A stretch of 64,000 nt of DNA from CBDCTM01 sp965222005 (GTDB lineage Bacteria > Bacteroidota > Bacteroidia > Chitinophagales > Saprospiraceae). This document shows positions 25,433 through 34,396 of this stretch, piece by piece. The notes under the pieces are model-generated. The model had not been told where the DNA came from, ran no database searches, and saw nothing but the letters and a program-made list of their open reading frames with translations. Each line of letters opens with the position of its first letter. The first letter of the stretch is position 1. Location of the stretch: contig OZ244935.1 of NCBI GenBank assembly GCA_965222005.1, forward strand, positions 4,340,001-4,404,000, in the 5' to 3' direction. Made by a program: the position numbers and the translations under genes.

Positions 25433-26017
25433 CTAAAGCAAATAAGGGATGAGCATAGGTGTTCGTTTTTTATATTCGGCATAGGCCTCACCGAACTCCT
25501 TGAGTAGCTTTTGCTCTTCATAAAAAATCCCGATAGGAATGTAGGCACTGCTTATCACAGCTATTGCCAGCACGGCACTCAGGGGCATCGCCAAAAACCA
25601 GCCCCACAGTACCAGCAGGACGGAAAAATATAAGGGGTGTCGGACCCACGCATTCAGCCCCTTAGTTTGCAACTCATTCTTGGCAGGCTGCTCCACGGAA
25701 AGCACGTAGCGTATGCCAAAAAACTCTTTGAGATCGTAGTTCAGCAAAGTCTGGCTACCTAAAATAATACCAGCGATAAGTAGCAGCCAGCCGATAATGG
25801 CTGTGAATGGGGATTCCTCCAGCAGTACCTCGCTCTCTGTGTGAACGTACAGATAGGCAATCAGGGCGAGCAGCCCGATAGCCAGCAGGTTGTAGCAAAT
25901 GCGATAATAGCTGGGAGGAATGAATGGCCGGAGGCTTTGCTTGACCCATTTCGAGGCTAAGACGCTGTGGATGGCGTAATAAATGCTCAGGCAAAATGCA
26001 AAGTAGAAAATTGACAT
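25433..26017 (-). CDS. Isoprenylcysteine-methyltransferase-like integral membrane protein (NnrU/MddA-like)
   Basis: A 194-residue protein with about five membrane segments. The C-terminal RHPLYFSVLLVLWGW and the EEQKLLKEFGEAYAEYKKRTP segment match the SAM-binding end of the ICMT/PEMT superfamily; related bacterial proteins include NnrU and methanethiol S-methyltransferase. Substrate unknown. Convergent with GH31, separated by only 2 bp, and divergent from the TylF-like gene across 90 bp. Confidence 0.82.
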   Translation of the reverse strand: MSIFYFAFCLSIYYAIHSVLASKWVKQSLRPFIPPSYYRICYNLLAIGLLALIAYLYVHTESEVLLEESPFTAIIGWLLLIAGIILGSQTLLNYDLKEFFGIRYVLSVEQPAKNELQTKGLNAWVRHPLYFSVLLVLWGWFLAMPLSAVLAIAVISSAYIPIGIFYEEQKLLKEFGEAYAEYKKRTPMLIPYLL

Positions 26018-26106
26018 GCTTGTACGTATTTTTATACCCTTGCTAAATTAAAGTAGATTTTGAAATATTGCATACTTTAGAGGCCGCTCTCCGTATATCA
26101 AATTGA

Positions 26107-26826
26107 ATGTACATGAATAAAATAAAGTGGATAAGAAGAATCAAATATTACTTTTACAAATATGGCATTCATCACATCCTTCCCAAAAGCAAACTAAGCT
26201 TTTTGAGCTACCTGGCTTATGTATCTGAATGGATTTCGGAGCAAAAGAACTTGAAATTCTCCAGCTTTCCCAGCAAAAATTTTGATTATTCTAAAAGATA
26301 TGATTTGTATCAATATGTGATTGATCGCGAATTGGACAGCCAGGACATTGACTACCTGGAGTTTGGTGTTTCCAAAGGCCAATCTTTTAGGTGGTGGTTG
26401 AAACACATTGATCACCCAAATGCAGCGTTTTACGGCTTCGATACATTCACGGGATTGCCAGAGGATTGGGGGCCCTTCAAGAAGGGAGATATGTCAAGCG
26501 GCAATGAGCCACCTCAAATTGACGACACCCGGCACAGCTTTTATCAGGGGCTGTTTCAGCATACTTTGGCTGATTTTTTAAAAACGTACGAGGTCAGTAG
26601 GCAGAAAGTGGTTCATCTGGATGCTGATTTGTACTCGGCTACTTTGTTTGTACTCACTACCTTATCCCCTTACTTGAGGAAGGGAGATATCCTCTTGTTT
26701 GACGAGTTTAATGTTCCCCTGCATGAATTTAAAGCTTTCAAAGAATGGGCGGAGTCCTTTTACATTGAGTATTCCGTTGTAGGCGAAGTCAACAACTATT
26801 TTCAGGTTGCTATCAAGCTGGAGTGA
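26107..26826 (+). CDS. TylF/MycF-like class I SAM methyltransferase
   Basis: A 239-residue methyltransferase-like protein. DYLEFGVSKGQSFRWW is the SAM-binding motif I variant of the macrocin O-methyltransferase (TylF) family; DTFTGLPEDW, VVHLDADLYSAT and GDILLFDEFN are further family motifs, including Asp residues that bind Mg2+. No sugar or polyketide genes lie nearby, so a role in glycan or surface methylation is only a guess. The start could also be ATG 26113. Confidence 0.88.
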   Translation: MYMNKIKWIRRIKYYFYKYGIHHILPKSKLSFLSYLAYVSEWISEQKNLKFSSFPSKNFDYSKRYDLYQYVIDRELDSQDIDYLEFGVSKGQSFRWWLKHIDHPNAAFYGFDTFTGLPEDWGPFKKGDMSSGNEPPQIDDTRHSFYQGLFQHTLADFLKTYEVSRQKVVHLDADLYSATLFVLTTLSPYLRKGDILLFDEFNVPLHEFKAFKEWAESFYIEYSVVGEVNNYFQVAIKLE

Positions 26827-26892
26827 TGCCGCCGGCTGTTGGAATATTTTTCACTTTACGCTTCAATTTCCTTACTTTATATTGATTAACAC

Positions 26893-28210
26893 ATGCTAAA
26901 ATCACTTTTACTCCACTCGATAATCTTACTGGCTTTCAACTGCCAGGCTCAACAATGGACCCTCAGCCCGCTACGGCCCATGCCCCAGCGCGTGAGTAAT
27001 AATGCCGTTTGTGAAGGGTTTATCAATGGCCAGCCCTATGTATATTCCTTTGCAGGAATCGACTCTACTAAAACGCTGCAGGGAATCCATCTGAACAGCT
27101 GGCGCTACGATCTGCTGGCTGATGAATGGCAAAGCCTCCCTACCCTGCCCGATACCATGGGCAAAATTGCCGCTGCAGCCAGTCGTGTACACAATGTAAT
27201 ATACATCATTGGCGGCTATCACGTCGCTTCCAACCAGGATGAAATATCCTCCGATAAGGTGCATCGCTTTGAGGTAACGACCAATCAATTTCTGCCTGAT
27301 GGCCAGCCCGTCCCTGTGCCTATCGACGATCAGGTGCAGGCCGTGTGGCGGGATAGCCTCATCTATGTTATTAGCGGCTGGAGCAATGGTTCCAATGTAT
27401 CTGATGTACAAATTTACCACCCCGCCCAGGACATTTGGATAGCCGGCACTCCTCTGCCTGCCAATGAATCTTACCGCTCTTTTGGCTCTTCGGGTACTAT
27501 TATCGGAGATACCATTTTTTACTTTGGCGGGGCTCGCTTTGGCTTCAATTTTCCGGCTCAAGCCAATTTTCGCAAAGGAGTCATCGACCCGAATGATCCT
27601 ACTCAGATTAGCTGGAGCGTATCGGTGCCCAATGCCAATCGAAAAGGCTACCGAATGGCTGCCGCACAGATCGGCCACAAGGCTTTGTGGATTGGCGGTT
27701 CTGAACTAACCTATAATTTTGACGGGCTGGCGTACAGCAATGGCGCCGGTGTGCCCCCGGCTCATCGGGTTGTAGAGTATGACACAGAAACAGGGGTGTG
27801 GAGTGAAACAAATCCTCAGCCCTTGCCAATGGATTTGCGCGGTATCGCTGACTTGGGCAACGGCACTTTCGTTTTGCTGGGTGGTATGCTGGATATGCAA
27901 ACGGTAAGCAATCAAGCTGGAATACAAAGACACTACTACAGCAATCGAAGCACTATCCACAGCAGCCCAAAAGCTGTTGCTTTTTCCCAATCCGGCTGGT
28001 GATAAGCTTTTCATCGAGTTTGGCAATATCGACAAGCCCGGCCAGGCTGAATTTGTACTTAGCGATTTGGCTGGCAAAGAATGGATGCGCATGCCAGTGG
28101 TTCAAAAGGAAGTAGCTATTGACGTTAACCACTTACCTCCGGGGGTTTATGTTTTACAGCTGCTCCAATTCGGGCAAATTTGGCAGTCATCCAGGTTTGT
28201 GAAATGGTGA
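26893..28210 (+). pseudogene. Kelch-repeat secreted protein with frameshifted T9SS tail
   Basis: The first part (26893-28002) encodes a signal peptide and several kelch-type repeats forming a beta-propeller (YIIGGYHVAS, VISGWSNGS, FYFGGARFGF, LWIGGSELTY, FVLLGGMLDM). The frame then ends abruptly with AFSQSGW. The +1 frame across the same stretch reads LLLFPNPAGDKLFI and continues to 28210 with GVYVLQLLQFGQIWQSSRFVKW, a normal T9SS sorting domain. One base change between about 27905 and 27975 would join them. Either a real mutation that removes the secretion signal or a sequencing error; no long homopolymer lies in the interval. Confidence 0.85.
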
Positions 28211-28299
28211 GGAGGCAGTGCATTGAGCCCCTGCCCTGAGATGGGATCGCTGGGGCAAGGTAGATAGTCAGACAATAGAAAGTCTGTAAATATTAAGAG

Positions 28300-28355
28300 C
28301 GTGTTATACCGCGTAAGGATCGAATGTGTACATCACTCTCAAACCGCCAGCGGTA
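28300..28355 (-). repeat. Dispersed intergenic repeat B, copy 1
   Basis: On the minus strand 28332-28355 reads TACCGCTGGCGGTTTGAGAG plus TGAT. It matches 47280-47303 at 22 of 24 bases, and after an 11-12 base gap a second block (ATCCTTACGCGGTATA) matches 13 of 16. Both copies lie in gene-free DNA. Confidence 0.6.
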
Positions 28356-28498
28356 GGATACACCCTTTGTGAAGGTTGTAAGATGCCAGTTTTTTAAAGG
28401 GAACACCTTGTAAAGAAAATTATAAATGAGTAAAATATTGTATCAAAAAAACAATATTTCTATTTGCTGATTTTCCAGGAAAAGGTCAATAATGTTTA

Positions 28499-29140
28499 CT
28501 AATGTGAAGGCAAAACCTCTTGCCAGTCCTGTTCTAAAAACAGCTGTTCAAGAAAGTTTTCAAAAGCGCGGAGGGATTTGGGACCGCCAAAATTGTTGCG
28601 GATCACCTTTATGCGCTGCTCATCCAACACCAGATAGGTCAGGGTGCTGGGCAAATCGGGCAAAAAATGCCCATCTTCCGGATAATGATCGGCCAGCTGA
28701 TAAAACTGGATGGAATCGGCAAAATGTATGATTTTTGGAAGCAAGCTGGAGTCAGCAAGACATTCGTGGCGCCCCAATAGCTTTAGGTATTGTTTGCCCC
28801 ACCAGCTCAACCTGCCATCTGACATCAAGCGGGCTTCATAGGCAGGGCATTGGCCATAGCAGCCCGTTTTTTCCAAACTGACCACAATTGAAGGGCCTGC
28901 TTTAGGGAATTTTTCAGTTTCGGCAACATCTTTCTCAATCACTTCGGCTTCCTCTACCTGCAAGCTGTCAGAGGCAATTGTAGCATTTTGGAATACCTCT
29001 GCAACCTCTTCCCCGCTCAAAACCAAGGTATCCGTTTCCATCCGCACGGGTTCCTGCAACACTACCACCGACTTGCGCTGGCAGGTAGCGGCACTCAGGA
29101 GAATCAGAATGATTAAAACACCCAGCCGGCTACTACGCAT
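28499..29140 (-). CDS. DUF6438-type lipoprotein
   Basis: A 213-residue lipoprotein (signal ending SAATC) with an acidic, low-complexity linker and a C-terminal domain opening SIVVSLEKTGCYGQCPAYEA and including PSTLTYLVLD and FGGPKSLRAFE. This matches the domain called DUF6438, with a conserved GCYGxCP motif. Function unknown. Its ATG overlaps the end of yidC by 1 bp, so it is the last gene of a yidC transcript. Confidence 0.82.
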   Translation of the reverse strand: MRSSRLGVLIILILLSAATCQRKSVVVLQEPVRMETDTLVLSGEEVAEVFQNATIASDSLQVEEAEVIEKDVAETEKFPKAGPSIVVSLEKTGCYGQCPAYEARLMSDGRLSWWGKQYLKLLGRHECLADSSLLPKIIHFADSIQFYQLADHYPEDGHFLPDLPSTLTYLVLDEQRIKVIRNNFGGPKSLRAFENFLEQLFLEQDWQEVLPSH

Positions 29141-31050
29141 TATTTCTTTTTTTGCTTTTTGCCCTTCGATTTGCCATTCTGTTTGGCAGCTTGCTGCTTC
29201 TGCTGATCCCGCAGCGCGGCTTCCAAGCGCTCCTGAAAGCCGCCTTTCTTTTTGGGCTTTTTTCGATAGGCCTCCATCTCTCGTTTAATCTTCTCCTGAT
29301 CGATGATATAATTTTTGGTAATCAGCGTTTGGCCAATGTTCATCACGTTGCTAAAAAGCAGATAGCAGGTCAGTCCTGCCGCAAAATTATTGAAAAAGAA
29401 GAGGAAAAAGACGGGCATCAGATACTGCATATACTTCATTGCCGGATTCATCGACATATCCATATGCTTGGTATTGTAAAAGGTGTAGATCACCGTAGTA
29501 CCTGCCCAGAGCAGGGTAAAGAGGCTGATGTGCTCTCCATAAAAGGGTATATTGCTAGGTAACCAGGCAAATACATCGTAGGAGGACAGATCGGTAGCCC
29601 AAAGGAAAGAAGCCTGCCGAAACTCGATGGAGGCCGGGAAGAAACGATACAGCGCAAACCAGATAGGCATCTGCAGGGCAATGGGCAGGCAACCACCCAG
29701 CGGATTGACCCCAAACTCTCGGTACATCTTCATCGTTTCCATCTGCTGAGTCTGCTGATCGCCTTTGTGTTTTTCCTTTACAGAAGCCATCTGAGGCTTC
29801 AGCGCAGCCATCTTCGACTGAGAGTACAGCATTTTGTAGGTAAGCGGATACAGCAGCAGCTTCACAATCAGAGTCAGAACTAGTATTACGATTCCCTTGC
29901 TGCCTATGAAGCTTGACAAAAAGCCAAAAATAGGTCGGATTACCCACCGATTGATGGTTCCAAAAATGCTGCTGCCATAAGGAATAATGTCTTCCAGTTC
30001 CGCATCATACGCCTGAAGTAGGGTAAACTCGTTCGGACCCACGAAAAAATCCATCGCAAAGCGGTCGGCAGTGCCGCCATCAAAAGGCAACACAAGCTCT
30101 GAGCTGATCCGCTTCAGATCTTCGCTGTCCTCTTCCTCCATCTGAATCTTTATAGCAGCCGATTTAAAACTTCCCTCTTTGGCCATCAAAGAGCTATTGA
30201 AAAACTGGTTGCTACACGAAACCCATTTTACAGCTTTGCTAATGGTTTCCTCATCATCAGAGGTGCAGGAGCAATGACCAGGGCTGTCATCAGCAATTTT
30301 GTAGTAGGCACTACTATAGTTTTTCTCGTAAGCGTAGTTGATCTCAAGCCGATCCAGGTAATTGTCCCAAAAGAGTTTGATGGGCTGCGAAGTGGTAGCA
30401 AGGGTATTGTTGAGGTCATTTAGCCGAACTTCATAATTGATGTTGTAGCTGCCAGGGGCGAGGCTGTAAATTTGCTCAAAGGATCGGCCGGCACCGGCGC
30501 TGGCCTTGAAGCTAATGCTGCTGTCATTGGCAGCAGCCTGAAAATATAAATCGCTCGTTTTTACTCCTCCGCTTGGCAGGCCGGCCATCGGCAGGAAGTA
30601 TTCAAATTTATTTTTTTCATCCTCCAGCAAATAAAGCGGAATCTTTTGTTCTACTTTATTACTATCAATTATCAACTTGTAGTAGTTTTTAAGCAATACC
30701 TTTTTGATACGCCCGCCTTTGCTTGTAAAGGTTATCTTAACCAGCTCATTTTCAAGGATTTGCTCCTTCTCAATTCCTGCAGCACTCGAAGCGAATGGCC
30801 CAAAGGTACTTGCCAGCCTGGACTGGCGCATCGAGTCATTCTCCATCGGCTGCTCGGCGGCAGGAGGGGCCGCCTGAGGCGCCTGCGCAGGCAGCTCAGC
30901 CAGCTTTTCCTCAGCAACCTGTGCCTGCTGGATCGAATCCTGAACTCGCTGCTGCTCGGCTAGCTGCTCCGGCGTAGGCGAGTTGATCCTGGCCCAGATA
31001 AAGAAGAGAATAAAGATGAGCGTTATACCAATTATATTGTTCTTATCCAT
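29140..31050 (-). CDS. yidC: Membrane protein insertase YidC
   Basis: A 636-residue Oxa1/YidC protein that inserts and folds inner-membrane proteins with or without SecYEG. One N-terminal membrane helix (ITLIFILFFIWARI), a large periplasmic beta-sandwich domain (about 60-360), then five C-terminal helices including KGIVILVLTLIVKLLLYPLTYKM, GGCLPIALQMPIWFALYRFF and MPVFFLFFFNNFAAGLTCYLL. The tail is strongly basic (KPKKKGG and KGKKQKKK), as in many Bacteroidota, for ribosome contact. A -7 box lies at 31123-31130. The next gene overlaps by 1 bp. Confidence 0.95.
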   Translation of the reverse strand: MDKNNIIGITLIFILFFIWARINSPTPEQLAEQQRVQDSIQQAQVAEEKLAELPAQAPQAAPPAAEQPMENDSMRQSRLASTFGPFASSAAGIEKEQILENELVKITFTSKGGRIKKVLLKNYYKLIIDSNKVEQKIPLYLLEDEKNKFEYFLPMAGLPSGGVKTSDLYFQAAANDSSISFKASAGAGRSFEQIYSLAPGSYNINYEVRLNDLNNTLATTSQPIKLFWDNYLDRLEINYAYEKNYSSAYYKIADDSPGHCSCTSDDEETISKAVKWVSCSNQFFNSSLMAKEGSFKSAAIKIQMEEEDSEDLKRISSELVLPFDGGTADRFAMDFFVGPNEFTLLQAYDAELEDIIPYGSSIFGTINRWVIRPIFGFLSSFIGSKGIVILVLTLIVKLLLYPLTYKMLYSQSKMAALKPQMASVKEKHKGDQQTQQMETMKMYREFGVNPLGGCLPIALQMPIWFALYRFFPASIEFRQASFLWATDLSSYDVFAWLPSNIPFYGEHISLFTLLWAGTTVIYTFYNTKHMDMSMNPAMKYMQYLMPVFFLFFFNNFAAGLTCYLLFSNVMNIGQTLITKNYIIDQEKIKREMEAYRKKPKKKGGFQERLEAALRDQQKQQAAKQNGKSKGKKQKKK

Positions 31051-31122
31051 CAGCTATTTTAGTATGTTTATAACCCGCGAAATCGAATACTCATAAAAAC
31101 ACTACTTTCTCAAAAAGCTCCG

Positions 31123-31130
31123 CAAAGGTA
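31123..31130 (-). promoter_or_regulatory. -7 promoter box for yidC
   Basis: TACCTTTG on the minus strand, 72 bp before the yidC start. No well-spaced -33 TTG is visible. Confidence 0.45.
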
Positions 31131-31251
31131 CAATTTTGTTTGCAACCTGCTTAAAATATTCCCGCCTGGGCTGGAGTTTTCTACAAATCGGCAAAAGCTA
31201 TCTACCAAAGCCAACAGCCACCAATTGAGGCAAGGGTGAAAGTTGGTCAGC

Positions 31252-31911
31252 TCATTGTGAACGATCCGACCTATCGCCCCCTTTTTTCCACACTTTTCTT
31301 CCTTTCTCCTTCCCTTCATGAATAGCCACAAATCGCTGAAAAAGGGCCTTTCTCTTCGTTTCGGCAGCCTGCAGAGCATCCCTGTAATATCCCTTCTCAG
31401 CCCGCTGCCGATAGGCTTCATACAAACTCACCGCACAGGCCACTGAGATATTGAGGCTCTGGACCATCCCCATCTGAGGGATGATGAAATTGCCATCGCT
31501 GAAGGCCAGTGATTCCTGGCTTACACCATCATGCTCATTACCAAACAGCAAAGCTACCGGCTCGCTGAGATTCAACTCATACAGATCGGTGGCATCTTCA
31601 GAAAGGTGAGTAGATAAGATTTTGCCAAACTGCTTCTTGACATGTGCAAAGCAGGCTTCCCGTTCATGGTAGTAATGAACTTCAATCCAGCGGCGCGCCC
31701 CGGAGCTGGTCCGCTTGCCCAGAGTCAGATAGTGTTGTTGGAGGTGCGGCTCCGTAGTGAGTATAAATACCTCATTGATGCCTACCGAATCGCAAGTTCT
31801 GAGCACCGCGCCAATATTGTGCGTATCATGCACATTTTCTAAGATCACGGTCAAATCAAATTGACGGCGCTCGGCAACTTGCTGAAATCGTTCTCTTCTA
31901 TTGGGCGTCAT
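31252..31911 (-). CDS. trmH: TrmH-type tRNA 2'-O-methyltransferase (SPOUT)
   Basis: A 219-residue SpoU-family methyltransferase, best matched to TrmH, which methylates G18 ribose in tRNA. Motif 1 is ILENVHDTHNIGAVLRTCDS, motif 2 VALLFGNEHDGVSQE and motif 3 IPQMGMVQSLNISVACAVSLYE. The C-terminus is basic and helical, as in TrmH. It follows the DUF4846 gene by 55 bp on the same strand. Confidence 0.9.
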   Translation of the reverse strand: MTPNRRERFQQVAERRQFDLTVILENVHDTHNIGAVLRTCDSVGINEVFILTTEPHLQQHYLTLGKRTSSGARRWIEVHYYHEREACFAHVKKQFGKILSTHLSEDATDLYELNLSEPVALLFGNEHDGVSQESLAFSDGNFIIPQMGMVQSLNISVACAVSLYEAYRQRAEKGYYRDALQAAETKRKALFQRFVAIHEGKEKGRKVWKKGGDRSDRSQ

Positions 31912-31966
31912 GTAGTTTCTATTTCAACAGACAAAATCGACTCCTATCAAATAATCACCTCACTAT

Positions 31967-32899
31967 TCATCTAAACCGCTTTAGATCAACTGCTTTAAAC
32001 GTCCACTCTGGCGTATTCAAAATTTCTCCAAAACTCACTGAATACCAGGGACTTATCGATTCATTCATGAAGTTTTTCAGCACATGAACATCCTGCGCAG
32101 GCATATAACCTTGCCCCAATAAAAACACTTTATTACCTGCTGCGTCACTAGCCATGTCGAGCACGATGACAGCATGCCCCGGAAAGCCTCCCTCAATAAA
32201 TACATCACCGATTTGCAAATCGGTAAGCGGCACGGTTTGCAGCTCTTTGCTGAGTGAGGCAGTACCGGCATAGGTAAAAATGGATCGAAGATAGGCTTTG
32301 AAGTTGGAGTACGAAGTATCCTGAGTGCTGCCCGGCTGCGAAAAGCTAACCTCATTGGCCTGGATGACCGGCTTGCGTCCGCGGCTCCAATCGGCGAAAG
32401 AAACTTTGTGGCCGCTGGTAAAATTGAAATGGATTTCGTCCACGGCCTTTTGGCTGTAAAAATATTCGGCGCGCAGGCGCATCACAGCATCTGCGCATTG
32501 TTGCAAATCGCTCTTGCCGGCATCAATGTCTATCACCGCTGCATGCAATTCCTGATTGCCCTTCAAATTGCCATTGTACAGCTTGACGGCCGTACCGGAT
32601 GGCTTAAGTGGCAAATATCTTAGCCATTCGCCAAAGCTGCCGGGCTTCAGTGGAAGCCGCTTAAAGCCAATTGGAGTGTTAATTTGGGCGGCTAAAGAAT
32701 TTTGAATATTGTAATTGTGTAACCAACTGTAAACCAATCGATTAACACTATCTAATTCAAATTTTGAAACTGGATTCTGTGAAATGGGCAATAGCTCAAC
32801 ACCCTGCAAGTCGCTTGCCTTTTGGGCGGGTTGAGAGGCGGGCTGGCAGGCAAAAAATGCAGCGAAAAGCAGAAGCGCATATATTTTACAAGGCTGCAC
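31967..32899 (-). CDS. DUF4846 lipoprotein
   Basis: A 310-residue lipoprotein (signal AAFFACQPAS). The body contains IGFKRLPLKPGSFGEWLRYLP, NQELHAAVIDIDAG, QQCADAVMRLRAEYFYSQ, FGGFPGHAVIVLDM-type residues (GGFPGHAVIVLDMA) and FLLGQGYMPAQDVHVLKN, features of the DUF4846 family of Bacteroidota. The conserved Cys/His pattern hints at a papain-like fold, but I cannot confirm activity. It follows the periplasmic-binding-protein-like gene by 6 bp. Confidence 0.85.
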   Translation of the reverse strand: MQPCKIYALLLFAAFFACQPASQPAQKASDLQGVELLPISQNPVSKFELDSVNRLVYSWLHNYNIQNSLAAQINTPIGFKRLPLKPGSFGEWLRYLPLKPSGTAVKLYNGNLKGNQELHAAVIDIDAGKSDLQQCADAVMRLRAEYFYSQKAVDEIHFNFTSGHKVSFADWSRGRKPVIQANEVSFSQPGSTQDTSYSNFKAYLRSIFTYAGTASLSKELQTVPLTDLQIGDVFIEGGFPGHAVIVLDMASDAAGNKVFLLGQGYMPAQDVHVLKNFMNESISPWYSVSFGEILNTPEWTFKAVDLKRFR

Positions 32900-32905
32900 A
32901 AAAGT

Positions 32906-34396
32906 TCAATCAGCAGGTTGGAAATGGTAATCTCTAAACTTCAATATGTGTACAAACTTATTCTCCAGCCGGTCGATGAGCACCTCCTTCCCTTCTGGCT
33001 GCGCACCGTCGGGTGCCACCCGCTCAATGTGGAAGCTGGCATGCATCGCCTCTTCAGGATATTGGTCGATCACATCCTGGAAGCGGGTGCCATGCTGGCT
33101 GATCATTTCTCCAAAATAGTGGGTTGTGGCAAAGCCAATATATGCCTCTTCTTCCGGTGGCATAGCATAGCGGCTGAAGAAACGCTGCCTGAAAGCAATG
33201 GCCTCCGGGCTATTCCGGTCAATATAGCTGGCACTACTGACGTGTACATTTAGCCGTTCATAATAATCGAAACTGATGCGTTCGTACTCCTGCCATTGCG
33301 GCATACCATAGATCACCACCTCATTGTCGCCCCGCACCAAATCCACATGCCGCATGAATGAATAGATGAAGGATTCATTGGACCAGCTGGGGAGTATAAA
33401 CACGGTGGTTTCCCCGTCTTTGAGGAAAGGCAGCACATCCAGTGAGGCAAAATCGGCAGATTGATCCTGGATTACGTATTCTTTGAATCGCTCTGCCAGT
33501 GAGGAGCCTTCGATAGCGAAATTGGCATTTTGGAAGTAGCGCAGTCGAGCTACTTCTGCTTTTTTATTTCTGCATACCAGTACGATCTGGTCGGTATTGT
33601 ACCTTTCTTTTGCATGTTTTGTAATCGCTTCGCAATGTACTTTGAGCGAAGGGCTGAGTTGAATGTAATTGGAATTGTTTCGTGTTACACTTGAACTTGG
33701 ACTGAGCGGCGAGACTAGTGCTTTGCCGTTTTTCTTGGCAAAATCGGCCACCTTTATCAGATTGGTCTTCTTCACCGGGCCAATGATCATGTGAGCTCTC
33801 TGGAGGGTGCCTTGACGAAGCAATTCCTCCGTCCGAGATTCGGAAGCGTAGGTATCCATGACATGTACATTGAGCCGAATACCTTTTTGCGAAAGATCTT
33901 CCAGGCCCAGTTTGGCACCGCTATAGAATTGGAGCGCCATATGGGACCTACTGTCGATAGAGGAACTGAGGGTATTAAATTTATTGGTCAAAAATGGCAA
34001 GAGAATAGCCAAATTGTATTCCGATAGCTTCTCTCCTTCCGGAGTGGCAATCGGAACGTCGGGCAAATCGCCAGGAGTGGAGGTAGTAGTAGAGGAGGTG
34101 ATGGGGGGATACTCATCATCCTTCACCACTGTCCATTTTACCGTATCCGGCACGACGGTCACATCGGTGACGTACTCATATTTGCCGGTTTTGGGGTTAT
34201 ACTTCTTTTGCCCCTGAATTTCGCCCAATTCGGTTTCATCCTTAGGAGGAGGCTCATCATCATCCGGTCGTTGGGCTTTTTTCAGCGCATCGCAGGAGCT
34301 GAGGCTGACCAAAAGCACCAGCAAGCCGATCTTTACCGTTTCCGGAAGGAAGCTATTCCCACTCAATGGTCGAAGGAGGTTTTGTACTAATATCAT
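32906..34396 (-). CDS. Periplasmic-binding-fold (type 1) lipoprotein, LivJ-like
   Basis: A 496-residue lipoprotein (LVSLSSCDALKK) with an acidic/proline-rich linker (residues 40-115) and a type 1 periplasmic-binding fold (about 125-490): YNLAILLPFLTNKFN, GAKLGLEDLSQKGIRLNVHVMDT, MIIGPVKKTNLIKVADFA, KALVSPLSPSSSV. In Bacteroidota such proteins are often LysM-associated or stand-alone, and the ligand is unknown. The gene overlaps the end of guaA by 44 bp; no later start gives a signal peptide, so the overlap is probably real. Operon: guaA - this gene - DUF4846 - trmH. Confidence 0.8.
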   Translation of the reverse strand: MILVQNLLRPLSGNSFLPETVKIGLLVLLVSLSSCDALKKAQRPDDDEPPPKDETELGEIQGQKKYNPKTGKYEYVTDVTVVPDTVKWTVVKDDEYPPITSSTTTSTPGDLPDVPIATPEGEKLSEYNLAILLPFLTNKFNTLSSSIDSRSHMALQFYSGAKLGLEDLSQKGIRLNVHVMDTYASESRTEELLRQGTLQRAHMIIGPVKKTNLIKVADFAKKNGKALVSPLSPSSSVTRNNSNYIQLSPSLKVHCEAITKHAKERYNTDQIVLVCRNKKAEVARLRYFQNANFAIEGSSLAERFKEYVIQDQSADFASLDVLPFLKDGETTVFILPSWSNESFIYSFMRHVDLVRGDNEVVIYGMPQWQEYERISFDYYERLNVHVSSASYIDRNSPEAIAFRQRFFSRYAMPPEEEAYIGFATTHYFGEMISQHGTRFQDVIDQYPEEAMHASFHIERVAPDGAQPEGKEVLIDRLENKFVHILKFRDYHFQPAD

